A stretch of 64,000 nucleotides of DNA, taken from contig NZ_KK073874.1 in assembly GCF_000585375.1 (NCBI RefSeq), positions 1,178,001 through 1,242,000 of the forward strand, written 5' to 3'. This document shows positions 16,097 to 23,483 of this stretch, piece by piece. The position numbers and the translations under genes are program-made. Source of the stretch: Cryptosporangium arvum DSM 44712. Lineage in GTDB: Bacteria; Actinomycetota; Actinomycetes; Mycobacteriales; Cryptosporangiaceae. The notes below the pieces were generated by a model. That model saw only the letters and a list, made by a program, of their open reading frames with translations, was not told the DNA's origin and did not search any database. The number at the start of each line of letters is the position of its first letter. The stretch's first letter is position 1.

Positions 16097-16897
16097 CTAC
16101 GGCAGGTCGAACGCGAGCTTGATGCCGTCGAGCGCGTGCGAGCAGGCGCAGTCGCGCTCCTCGGGCAGCGCGGCGGCGGCGCGGAGCACCAGCGCGCGCA
16201 TCCGGTCGGTGTTCTCGGCGAACACCCGGAACACCTCTTCCTGCGTGACCTCCTCGCCGGTCTCCACCCCGGCGTCCAGATCGGTCACCAAGGCCACCGC
16301 CGTGTAGCAGACGGCCAGCTCGCGGGCCAGGACCGCTTCCGGGTGCCCGGTCATGTTGACGACCGACCAGCCCTGCGCGCTGAACCAGCGGGACTCCGCG
16401 CGGGTCGAGAACCGCGGCCCTTCGACGACCACCATCGTGCCGCCGTCCACCGGGCTGACCTCGGTGCTCTCGGTGAGCACGGTCGTGCGGCCGGTGGGGC
16501 AGTAGGGGTCGGCGAACGACACGTGCACGGCGCCGACGTCATGGAACGTCTGGACGCGCCCGGACGTGCGGTCGACGAGCTGGTCGGGGACGACGAACGT
16601 GCCCGGGCCGAGTTCGGGGCGGAGGCCACCGACCGCGCACGGGGCCAGGATCTGGCGCACCCCGAGTGAGCGCAGTGCCCAGATGTTGGCGCGGTACGGG
16701 ATCAGGTGCGGGGGATACCGGTGGTCCCGTCCGTGCCGGGGGAGGAAAGCAACGCTTCGTCCCTCGACGGTGCCGATCGTGATCGGATCGCTCGGTGCGC
16801 CGTAAGGCGTGTCCAGCGTCACTTCGTCGACGTCGTCCAGCAGTGCGTAGAGGCCAGAGCCTCCGATCACGGCGACGTCCGGCCGCGCAGTCGTCAT
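16097..16897 (-). CDS. mtnP: S-methyl-5'-thioadenosine phosphorylase family protein
   Basis: A 266-aa phosphorylase that would split methylthioadenosine (or another purine nucleoside) with phosphate, feeding methionine and adenine salvage. Motifs: VIGGSGLYALLDD at the N-terminus, LPRHGRDHRYPPHLIPYRAN, ILAPCAVGGLRPELGPGTFVVPDQ, EGPRFSTRAES, NMTGHPEAVLARELAVCY and TDLDAG. The start is the ATG at 16897 (MTTARPDVAV); a TTG further upstream adds unconserved residues. TAAGGT ends 7 bases before this ATG, so it may be leaderless. Inosine-phosphorylase activity cannot be excluded. Confidence 0.9.
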   Translation of the reverse strand: MTTARPDVAVIGGSGLYALLDDVDEVTLDTPYGAPSDPITIGTVEGRSVAFLPRHGRDHRYPPHLIPYRANIWALRSLGVRQILAPCAVGGLRPELGPGTFVVPDQLVDRTSGRVQTFHDVGAVHVSFADPYCPTGRTTVLTESTEVSPVDGGTMVVVEGPRFSTRAESRWFSAQGWSVVNMTGHPEAVLARELAVCYTAVALVTDLDAGVETGEEVTQEEVFRVFAENTDRMRALVLRAAAALPEERDCACSHALDGIKLAFDLP

Positions 16898-16977
16898 GTG
16901 GCCGACCTTACGTCCCCGGAGGGTTAGGGCTCCAACGGTGGGGTACCTAACCAACAGTCATCGGAAGGGAGTCCGGA

Positions 16978-17172
16978 ATGAGCTTCGACGACAAGGCCGA
17001 GAACAAGACCCAGGAGTTGAAGGGCGAGGCCAAGGAGCGCTGGGGCGGCGCTACCGGCAATGAGAGTCTGCAGGCCGAGGGCGCTGCGGACAAGTCGGAG
17101 TCCCGCATCAAGCAGGCCGGTGAGCACATCAAGGACGCGGCTCACAGCGTCAAGGACGCCTTCAAGAAGTAG
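16978..17172 (+). CDS. CsbD-family stress protein
   Basis: A 64-aa hydrophilic, Lys/Glu/Ala-rich protein, MSFDDKAENKTQELKGEAKERWGGATGNE and on, the CsbD-like pattern of general stress-inducible proteins of unknown mechanism. GGAAGGGAG ribosome site. Monocistronic, with a strong terminator directly downstream. Confidence 0.9.
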   Translation: MSFDDKAENKTQELKGEAKERWGGATGNESLQAEGAADKSESRIKQAGEHIKDAAHSVKDAFKK

Positions 17173-17183
17173 TCACATAGCGT

Positions 17184-17213
17184 CGCCGGTCCCTCTCGGG
17201 GGACCGGCGTTTT
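17184..17213 (+). terminator. Rho-independent terminator after csbD-like gene
   Basis: A 10-bp stem (CGCCGGTCCC/GGGACCGGCG), 6-base loop, then TTTT. Confidence 0.9.
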
Positions 17214-17360
17214 GCTGTCCGGACCCGGCGTTTCGGGTTGCCCGTCGCGGTGAGCAGTGGTCACGTGTGTGACGAGGCGCTCGCGTGTCGGCTGACAAAA
17301 TGACATGCTCCGTCGAGCGCTCGTGGGCGACAGCGCGAACGATGGCGGGGGTGGTTCGGC

Positions 17361-17930
17361 ATGATCACCGGCATGCCGGCGGAAGACCTGACTGGGCGCC
17401 TCTTGGTCGCCTCACCTTCGTTGAAGGATCCGAACTTCGAGCGCTCGGTCGTGCTGCTCATCGCGCACGAACCCAGCGGTGCGCTCGGCGTGGTTCTCAA
17501 CCGCGCCACCGAGGTTCAGGTCGAAGACGTGCTCGACGGGTGGCAGGACTTCGCCGCGCAGCCCCAGGTGGTGTTCGAGGGCGGCCCGGTGCAGCCCGAG
17601 GCGGCGATCTGCCTGGCGCGCGTCCGCCCGGGAACCTCACCCGACGGCTTCAGCCGCGTGGAGGGCGTCGTCGGTACCGTCGACCTGTCGGCCAGCCCCG
17701 ACGCGTTCAACGGTTCGCTGGACCGCCTCCGGGTGTTCGCCGGGTACGCCGGCTGGGACGCCGACCAGCTGGAGTCGGAGATCGAGCAGGGCGCCTGGCT
17801 CGTTCTGGACGCCCTCCCGGGCGACGCGTTCATGCCGCAGCCCGAAGACCTCTGGTCGATGGTGCTGCGCCGCCAGGGCGGCATGCTGGCCGCGCTGGCG
17901 CTCTACCCGGCCGATCCCCAGCTGAACTGA
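17361..17930 (+). CDS. YqgE/AlgH-family (UPF0301) protein
   Basis: A 189-aa soluble protein matching UPF0301: LTGRLLVASPSLKDPNFERSVVLL, EPSGALGVVLNRATE, VFEGGPVQPEAA, VRVFAGYAGWDADQLESEIEQGAWLV and PEDLWSMVLRRQGG. The family is widespread; AlgH is linked to transcriptional control in Pseudomonas, but no biochemical role is firm. Followed by tRNA-Ala. Confidence 0.92.
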   Translation: MITGMPAEDLTGRLLVASPSLKDPNFERSVVLLIAHEPSGALGVVLNRATEVQVEDVLDGWQDFAAQPQVVFEGGPVQPEAAICLARVRPGTSPDGFSRVEGVVGTVDLSASPDAFNGSLDRLRVFAGYAGWDADQLESEIEQGAWLVLDALPGDAFMPQPEDLWSMVLRRQGGMLAALALYPADPQLN

Positions 17931-18003
17931 CCTCGGGTGGGCCGGTTCGGCCGTCGTCCGCTGGTTGTGTACTATTCAGCAGTCGGTCCGGAACGGGCCG
18001 GAC

Positions 18004-18076
18004 GGGGCTGTGGCGCAGCTGGTAGCGCACCACACTGGCAGTGTGGGGGTCAGGGGTTCGAGTCCCCTCAGCTCCA
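18004..18076 (+). tRNA. tRNA-Ala (GGC)
   Basis: Full cloverleaf: acceptor GGGGCTG/CAGCTCC with the G3-U70 pair that specifies alanine, D stem GCGC/GCGC, anticodon stem CCACA/TGTGG with loop CTGGCAG (anticodon GGC), T arm with GGTTCGAGTCC. Discriminator A; CCA not encoded. Confidence 0.95.
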
Positions 18077-18086
18077 CCCCAATCGA

Positions 18087-18128
18087 GTAACACAAAAGCC
18101 AGGCCCGCCGGCCTGGCTTTTGTGTTAC
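18087..18128. terminator. Bidirectional terminator between tRNA-Ala and the chemoreceptor gene
   Basis: A 19-bp perfect inverted repeat with a 4-base loop; AAAA/TTTT in the stem give a T-run in both directions, so it ends the tRNA on the plus strand and the chemoreceptor gene on the minus strand. Confidence 0.9.
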
Positions 18129-18139
18129 CGCTGCTCGGG

Positions 18140-19717
18140 TCAGTATTTGAACTGGCCGACGATGCGTTTCAGGCCGGCGCTCATCTCGTTGAGCTCGTTG
18201 ATCGAGTGCAACGCGCCGTCCAGCGCCTGGGTCGTCTCGACCGCGGCTGCGGCCACGCCGCTGAGGTTGTCGGTGATTTCACGCGTGCTGCCGGACGCCA
18301 TCGTGACGCCGCGGGACATTTCGCTCGTGGTGGCGGTCTGCTCCTCGACCGCGGCGGCGATCGTGGTCTGGTAGTCGTTCACCCGGACGACGATCTCGCT
18401 CATGCGGTTGATCGCCGCGGTGGCGGCCGTCGCGTTGCCCTGGATGCTTTCGACGCGGCGGGAGATGTCCTCGGTGGCCTTCGCGGTCTCCTGGGCGAGG
18501 TCTTTCACCTCGCTGGCGACCACGGCGAAGCCCTTGCCCGATTCGCCGGCCCGCGCGGCTTCGATCGTCGCGTTCAGCGCGAGCAGGTTGGTCTGCTCGG
18601 CGATCGCGGTGATCAACTGGATGACGTTGTTGATCTCGGCCGACGAGGTGCCGAGTTCGTTCACGGTCTCGCTGGCCGAGTTCGCGACCGACACCGCCTC
18701 GGAGACGACGCGGGCGGCGTCGCTCGCGTTGGCGGAGATCTCGCCGATCGACGCACCCATCTCCTCGGAACCCGCGGCGACGGTCTCCAGGGACACGCTC
18801 ATCTCGCGAGCCGAATCGGTGACCGCGTTGGCTTGCTGCGACGTCCGGGCCGCGGTTCCGGAGATGCGTGAGGCCGCCTCGGCGACCGAGCCGGCGGCCG
18901 CGGCCATGCGTGTGGCCTCGTGGTCGATATCGCGAACCGAGCGCGCGATCTTCTCCGCGAAGCGGTTGAACGCGCTGCCCAGCGGGCCGAACTCGTCGCG
19001 CCGGTTCTCGTCGACCCGGCTCGTCAGGTCGCCGTCGCCGTCCGCGATGTCGGCCATCCGCGCGGTCAGGGCCGACAGCGGCCGCAGGATGCTGCGGCTG
19101 ATCAGCAGGGCCAGCGTGACGACCAGCGCCAACGCGACCACGATCGAGACGATGATCGACGTGCGCGAGAGGTTCGCGGTGTCCGTGGTGGTCTCGGCCC
19201 GCACACTCAGCAGCGCGGCCTCCTCGGAGCTCATCGCGTCCAGGACCGAGCGGATCTGGTCCATGACGGCTTTGCCCTTGTTCTCGAGCACGACCCGCTG
19301 CGCAGCGGCGAACCCGCTGCTCCGACGCAGGTCGATCGTCTCTTTCAGCTCGGCGAACTTGGCCTCGACGAGCGTCCGGAGCGTTGTGATGCGTTTCTGC
19401 TGGACCGGGTTGTCGGCGGTGAGGGTGGCGACGTTGTCGATGCGCCCGCCGACGCTGTTGCTCGCCTCGGTGTAGGGCGCGAGGTAGGCGTCCTGGCCGG
19501 TGATCAGGTAGCCGCGCTGGCCGGTTTCGCCGTCCTTCACCGCGTCCATGATGTTGTCCAGGCCCTCGAGCACCTGGTAGGTATGAGTGACCCGGCCGCC
19601 GGTGTACACCAGCTCGTTGGTGTTGCGGTAGGAGATCGCTCCGACGATCACGAGGATCAGCAGCGGTGCTGCGAACCCGACGATCAAGCGAGTACTGATG
19701 CGGTGCCGGAAACTCAT
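18140..19717 (-). CDS. Methyl-accepting chemotaxis protein
   Basis: A 525-aa chemoreceptor. Membrane span 1 at about residues 13-33, a periplasmic helical sensor of CHASE3 type ([22 protein letters not shown]), span 2 near 187-208, HAMP ([27 protein letters not shown]), then a long coiled coil with the conserved hairpin tip [19 protein letters not shown] that contacts CheA/CheW. It implies a chemotaxis pathway and motility at some life stage; no che or fla genes are in the window. Confidence 0.95.
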   Translation of the reverse strand: MSFRHRISTRLIVGFAAPLLILVIVGAISYRNTNELVYTGGRVTHTYQVLEGLDNIMDAVKDGETGQRGYLITGQDAYLAPYTEASNSVGGRIDNVATLTADNPVQQKRITTLRTLVEAKFAELKETIDLRRSSGFAAAQRVVLENKGKAVMDQIRSVLDAMSSEEAALLSVRAETTTDTANLSRTSIIVSIVVALALVVTLALLISRSILRPLSALTARMADIADGDGDLTSRVDENRRDEFGPLGSAFNRFAEKIARSVRDIDHEATRMAAAAGSVAEAASRISGTAARTSQQANAVTDSAREMSVSLETVAAGSEEMGASIGEISANASDAARVVSEAVSVANSASETVNELGTSSAEINNVIQLITAIAEQTNLLALNATIEAARAGESGKGFAVVASEVKDLAQETAKATEDISRRVESIQGNATAATAAINRMSEIVVRVNDYQTTIAAAVEEQTATTSEMSRGVTMASGSTREITDNLSGVAAAAVETTQALDGALHSINELNEMSAGLKRIVGQFKY

Positions 19718-19817
19718 CGCGGTCGCCTCTGTTCGACTACACCGGTCGCTCAGTAATCGGCGGGAGGCTCGGATTATTGAGAAGAAGCAACCCGGCCGTC
19801 GACGAATCGACGCAGCG

Positions 19818-21182
19818 TCAGATCACCGGCCAGTCGTAGACGTACGGGAGACCGGAGCGGCCCATGATCGCGTCCGCGGCCGCCTGGGCGTCGGCGAGGA
19901 CTTTCTCCTCGTCGAGGGTCGTGCAGACGTAGTCGTCCACCACGCGCCGGCCGTCGATCCAGACGCTGTGCACGCCCCGGCCGTCCGCCGACCAGACCAA
20001 CTGGCGAACGTAGTTGTTCACCGGCCGCCACTCGGGCCGGTCGAGGTCGTGCAGGACCACGTCGGCCTTCTTGCCGACGGCGAGGCTACCGATCGAGTCG
20101 GCCAGCCCCATCGCCCGGGCGCCGTTCACGGTGGCCATTTCGAGCGCTGCCGTCGCCGGGAACATCGACGTGTCGCGGCGGGCGTCCTTGAACAGGCCGG
20201 CCATCAGGTTCATCGGCTTCATCATGTCGGCGATGTCGGAACCGTCAGTCCCCAGAGCCAGGTTGACGCCCGCCGCGGCCATCTCCGGGAACCGGCCCAC
20301 CGCGGCGCTCCCGTACCCACCCTTGAGCGCGGCGGCCGGGCAGTGCGTCACGTTCGTACCCGACTCGGCGAGCAGCTCCAGCTCGGCCGCGTCGACGTGG
20401 ACCATGTGCACGAGGTTGAGGTTCGGGCCGAGCACGCCCAGGTGCGCGAGGTGCTCGACCGGGCGCCTGCCGGTGTTCGCGACGAACCACTCGGCGTCGT
20501 TCGGCGCCGGACTCAGGTGCGCCGAGATGCCCGCGCCCTGGGCGTCGGCAAGCGCTTTCGCGCCGCGCCACAGCTCGTCGGTGTTCGTGTTGTGGCCGAC
20601 GAGCATCGGCCAGGCCGCGAGGCGCTGACCATCGCCGCCCGGATACCGGGCCAGGTCGGTCTCGAGCGCGCGGAGCGCGGCGTCGGTCGCCTCGAGCTGA
20701 CCGTCCGGTCCGAACGCGCGGTCCTGCTGCCAGCGGCCGAACCGACCGCGCAGGCCGGTGGGCTCCACCGCCTCGAACACCTCGTCGAGGGCCACCGTCG
20801 TGCTGGCGTCCAGGAACGTGGTGGTGCCGGTGCGCATCATGCTGAGCGCGGCCAGCCGGGCGGCGGCCTGCTGCTCGGCCGGAGTGTGGGCCTCGTAGAG
20901 CGGCATCACCCAGGTGAACAGCGACTCGTCGAACGGCAGGGCTTCGGGCATGAAGCCTTTGAGCAGCGCTTCGGTGAGGTGGACGTGGCCGTTCACGAAG
21001 CCCGGGGTGACGAGGAAGCGGCGGCCGTCGATCGTCGTCTTCGCGGTGACGTCGACGTCGGCGGACTTCCCGAGGGCCACGATCCGGTCGCCGGACCAGG
21101 CGATCGCGCCGTCGGTGACGATGCGCCGCTCGGCGTCCATCGTGATGATCGTGGTGTTGCGAATGAGCGTGTCTGCGTCCAC
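19818..21182 (-). CDS. Amidohydrolase of the ATZ/TRZ (nucleobase deaminase-like) family
   Basis: A 454-aa TIM-barrel metal-dependent hydrolase. The HxH metal site is [13 protein letters not shown]; a His in SAHLSPAP, the [10 protein letters not shown] block, the CPAAALKGG segment and the metal Asp in [19 protein letters not shown] match cytosine/guanine/8-oxoguanine deaminase and chlorohydrolase relatives. The C-terminus folds back as a beta-sandwich (VDDYVCTT). Substrate cannot be read from sequence. Stands alone between the chemoreceptor and a GNAT gene. Confidence 0.88.
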   Translation of the reverse strand: MDADTLIRNTTIITMDAERRIVTDGAIAWSGDRIVALGKSADVDVTAKTTIDGRRFLVTPGFVNGHVHLTEALLKGFMPEALPFDESLFTWVMPLYEAHTPAEQQAAARLAALSMMRTGTTTFLDASTTVALDEVFEAVEPTGLRGRFGRWQQDRAFGPDGQLEATDAALRALETDLARYPGGDGQRLAAWPMLVGHNTNTDELWRGAKALADAQGAGISAHLSPAPNDAEWFVANTGRRPVEHLAHLGVLGPNLNLVHMVHVDAAELELLAESGTNVTHCPAAALKGGYGSAAVGRFPEMAAAGVNLALGTDGSDIADMMKPMNLMAGLFKDARRDTSMFPATAALEMATVNGARAMGLADSIGSLAVGKKADVVLHDLDRPEWRPVNNYVRQLVWSADGRGVHSVWIDGRRVVDDYVCTTLDEEKVLADAQAAADAIMGRSGLPYVYDWPVI

Positions 21183-21191
21183 CCGTGAAGA

Positions 21192-21701
21192 TTAGGCCCG
21201 CGCGCGCCAGATGTCGGTTGAGATGCCGAGCACGGGATTGTGAATCTGCCGGTCGAGGGTCAGGCCGAGCTTCGTCGCCACCCGCTGCGAGCGGGTGTTC
21301 AGCGGATGGATGATCGAGATGACCTCGGGCAGTTCCAGCCGCGCGAAGGCGTCGTCCCGGGCGGCGGTCGCGGCCTCGGTGGCGAGCCCCATACCCCACT
21401 TCCGCGGGTCCAGGCGCCAGCCCAGTTCGGGGGCGGGGCCGGCGTCGGCCAGGAACGGCGGTACGTACGCCAGCCCGGCGAACCCGACGAAGTCGCCCTC
21501 GTGTTCGACGGCCCAGGCGCCGAAGCCGTGCGTCTCCCAGTGGCCGACGATCAGGCCGTAGAACGCGTCCACCGACGCCTCGTCGACGGGGCGGTTCAGA
21601 TAGCGGCCGACGTCGGGATGGCGGTTGATCGCGGCCATCGCGGGCTCGTCGTCCGGCCGCCAGCGGCGGAGCAGCAGCCGCTCGGTACGCAGTTCGTCCA
21701 C
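21192..21701 (-). CDS. GNAT-family N-acetyltransferase (RimJ-like)
   Basis: A 169-aa acetyltransferase: VDELRTERLLLRRWRPDDEPAMAAINRHPDVGRYL at the N-terminus, FVGFAGLAYV, PELGWRLDPRKWGMGLATEAATAARDDAF (acetyl-CoA binding) and HPLNTRSQRVATKLGL. Resembles RimJ/RimL-type enzymes that acetylate protein N-termini or small molecules. The GTG at 21701 begins at the conserved N-terminus; the longer open frame upstream runs into the terminator and tRNA-like genes and is not coding. Confidence 0.88.
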   Translation of the reverse strand: MDELRTERLLLRRWRPDDEPAMAAINRHPDVGRYLNRPVDEASVDAFYGLIVGHWETHGFGAWAVEHEGDFVGFAGLAYVPPFLADAGPAPELGWRLDPRKWGMGLATEAATAARDDAFARLELPEVISIIHPLNTRSQRVATKLGLTLDRQIHNPVLGISTDIWRARA

Positions 21702-21851
21702 GCCCGCAGTCTCCCGAGCCGCTTCGTGTCCCACGCAGTCCAATTCCGTCGGAGATTGGCCGGGGCCTGGAGTCCGTCGACGCGTGAACGTCGACGTGCC
21801 GACACGGAGCAGGCTGCGCACCAGGAACGCACGCGGCCAGGGGGCAGAGGC

Positions 21852-21883
21852 GGGCCCGGGGGCTTTACCCGTCCCCCGGGCCC
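21852..21883 (-). terminator. Hairpin directly after the minus-strand tRNA-like genes
   Basis: An 11-bp perfect stem (GGGCCCGGGGG/CCCCCGGGCCC) with a 10-base loop, starting one base past the CCA end of the short tRNA-like gene. Position suggests it ends the unit that begins at about 23.02 kb. No T-run. Confidence 0.7.
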
Positions 21884-21953
21884 TGGGAGTTGGCGGGATT
21901 CGAACCCGCGTCCTCATCCTGGAAAGGATGCGCGCTTCCACTGCGCTACAACT
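21884..21953 (-). tRNA. Shortened tRNA-like gene, UCC anticodon region, encoded CCA
   Basis: Reading the minus strand: acceptor AGTTG/CAACT (5 bp), T8-A9, D stem GCGC/GCGC with GG in the loop, anticodon stem CATCC/GGATG closing a 6-base loop TTTCCA, variable AGGAC, T arm GCGGG-TTCGAAT-CCCGC, discriminator C, then CCA. Every stem is perfectly paired, yet the acceptor is 2 bp short and the anticodon loop 1 base short. The loop would present UCC (Gly GGA). Perfect pairing argues against random decay. A non-decoding tRNA mimic is possible. Confidence 0.65.
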
Positions 21954-21984
21954 TTCGCCTCGAAACGACGTTCGTCAGCGGGTG

Positions 21985-22087
21985 ATGCCGGTCAGCCTGA
22001 ATCGCTGCGCTCTGCCGTTGAGCTATTCCGCCGGGATGGAGGCGGAACCAGGATTTGAACCTGGAACCTCAGCGAGTGAGCCGGCAT
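21985..22087 (-). tRNA. Candidate circularly permuted tRNA gene (UCA anticodon after joining)
   Basis: On the minus strand the 3' half comes first: CGCTG (22074-22070), variable AGGTT, T arm CCAGG-TTCAAAT-CCTGG, acceptor strand TTCCGCC, discriminator T and CCA (22039-22037). After TCCC comes the 5' half: GGCGGAA (22032-22026), TA, D arm GCTC-AACGGCA-GAGC, G26 and CAGCG (22007-22003). GGCGGAA pairs TTCCGCC and CAGCG pairs CGCTG. Flanks CCGGCAT (21991-21985) and ATGCCGG (22087-22081) are also complementary. Joining the halves gives loop ATTCACT: U33 and anticodon UCA. A15-U48 is conserved. Two broken tandem tRNAs is the alternative. Confidence 0.65.
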
Positions 22088-22224
22088 ACGTTCGTGCCGG
22101 ACGTCCGAAGCGGGTATTCAGTTTGGCGCGAGAGCTTCAACCTCATGGTCAGCTTGATCGTCAGCTTCAGCTTCTCCGGCCGTTGCGGGCCGGTGACCCC
22201 GCGCGCCAGCGGGGTGTTCGGGGG

Positions 22225-22998
22225 CTACTCCCGCAGGAGGTAGCCGGTGAGGGCGGCGCCGAGCGGCTTGTCGACGACCGCTGCCAGGTTGGCCTGCTCG
22301 CGCGCCATGCGCACCGCCGCGACGAGCTTGTCGACCCGATCGAGGAGCGTCGCCTTGCGGCCGGCGGGGATCGCTCCGGAGAGCTTGACCGTCGTCCAGA
22401 AGCCGACGACGACGTCCTCGTTGTAGGACGTGACCTGCGCCGGGTGCTTCTCGGTGGCCTCGTAGAGCACCTGCACGCGCGGCACCTTCGCGGTGCGGGT
22501 GGTCTCCCGCGGCTCCGAGCGGTAGGCCTCGGCGTCGACGTCGCGGGTCCAGGCCTCGGCGATGTCGAGGACCGGCAGCTTGGCGAGCACGCCGCGCCAG
22601 TCGACGAGCTCCTTCTCCGCGGTCATCAGGAAGGTGACGGGCACGTCCGCCGCGATGGTCTCGCCGTCGACGACGATGTCACCGCGCGCCCGCGTGTTCG
22701 TCTCGTCCTTACTGGCCGTGACGTCGAACAGGCGGGAGAGCGTGCGTGCCGCCTCGTCGAGCAGCTCCTCGACGTGAACCTGGACGCGGGTGCGCTCGTC
22801 GGGCAGGCGCACGCCCTCGTCGTCGATCGGCCGGTACGTGCGGATGAGGCCGGTGAGGGCCGCGTCGAGCGAACCGCGCTGCATCTGCTGGTGGATGGCG
22901 GATTGAGCGTCCTTGGCGCGAGCCTTGACGCTCTTCTCGATCGCCACGATCTGGTTGAGCAGCGTGGTGCGACCGGGGGCCTGAGCGGTGGTGGTCAT
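22225..22998 (-). CDS. Conserved hypothetical protein, 257 aa, next to abnormal tRNA genes
   Basis: A soluble protein of no family I can name. The N-terminal ~50 residues are a basic helix (LLNQIVAIEKSVKARAKDAQSAIHQQMQRG); the middle carries DERTRVQVHVEELLDEAARTLSRLFDVTASKD; the last third has VVVGFWTTVKLSGAIPAGRKATLLDRVDKLVAAVRMAREQANLA. No signal peptide or membrane span. The ATG has a GGGAAGG ribosome site and a promoter with a palindrome in its spacer lies 30 bases upstream. Downstream on the same strand, with no terminator visible before them, are the two tRNA-like genes. That context suggests work on RNA or tRNA, which is inference only. Confidence 0.8.
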   Translation of the reverse strand: MTTTAQAPGRTTLLNQIVAIEKSVKARAKDAQSAIHQQMQRGSLDAALTGLIRTYRPIDDEGVRLPDERTRVQVHVEELLDEAARTLSRLFDVTASKDETNTRARGDIVVDGETIAADVPVTFLMTAEKELVDWRGVLAKLPVLDIAEAWTRDVDAEAYRSEPRETTRTAKVPRVQVLYEATEKHPAQVTSYNEDVVVGFWTTVKLSGAIPAGRKATLLDRVDKLVAAVRMAREQANLAAVVDKPLGAALTGYLLRE

Positions 22999-23027
22999 GG
23001 TTCCTTCCCGTCGGAGGACGCCCGGGA

Positions 23028-23056
23028 ACCGTATGACGCTCCGTCATCGAAGCCAA
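23028..23056 (-). promoter_or_regulatory. Promoter with palindromic operator for the 257-aa gene/tRNA-like unit
   Basis: Minus strand: -35 TTGGCT (23056-23051), 17-base spacer, -10 TACGGT (23033-23028). Inside the spacer lies the perfect palindrome ATGACG-CTC-CGTCAT (23033-23047), so a bound repressor would block polymerase. No regulator gene is adjacent on the minus strand. Confidence 0.55.
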
Positions 23057-23138
23057 CCGGATTTCGTTTCTCGTGGGCTCGTTGGAATGTGTGCTAGCTT
23101 CGCTGGGTCGGTTACCGAGAGCCTGGAGGACTAATCTG

Positions 23139-23483
23139 ATGACCGAGCCGAGTGGTGAGTGGACGGCGTTAGAGCGCCGTGTCTCAGTTCTGGAGGAGCG
23201 GATGGACGTCGAATCCGGATTCCGGATCGGGATCGAGCGCGATCTGGACAAAATCACGCAGCGGCAGGTTGCCCAGGGGCAGTTGCTGCAAGCTTTGGCG
23301 CTCACCCAGAGTGAACACACCGAGCGCCTGAGCCGCATCGAGACCAAGCTGGGCTCGTACGAGACGAGGATGGGCGCGCTCGAGATGAAGGTGGGCGCGC
23401 TCGAGATGAAGGTGGGCTCGCTTGAAGGGGGCGTCAACCGCATCATTGGGATGCTCGACACCTTGATAAGCCGGGAGAACTAA
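23139..23483 (+). CDS. Coiled-coil hypothetical protein, 114 aa
   Basis: A hydrophilic helical protein. The ATG follows GGAGGA by 8 bases. A heptad pattern runs through most of the length, ending in near-identical repeats (ETRMGALEMKVGALEMKVGSLEGG) encoded by a 21-bp direct repeat at about 23360-23425. Likely an oligomeric coiled coil; function unknown. Its last bases overlap the convergent PucR gene by 4. Confidence 0.7.
   Translation: MTEPSGEWTALERRVSVLEERMDVESGFRIGIERDLDKITQRQVAQGQLLQALALTQSEHTERLSRIETKLGSYETRMGALEMKVGALEMKVGSLEGGVNRIIGMLDTLISREN

Noticed and set aside
21702-21941. N-terminal extension of the GNAT protein to 249 residues
   Set aside because: The added part runs through a hairpin and the short tRNA-like gene and lacks similarity; the conserved start is at 21701.
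21985-22087. Selenocysteine tRNA because of the UCA anticodon
   Set aside because: It has a normal 7/5 acceptor-T helix, a 5-base variable region and U73, unlike tRNA-Sec with its long variable arm and 8-bp acceptor; no selA/selB/selD genes are nearby.
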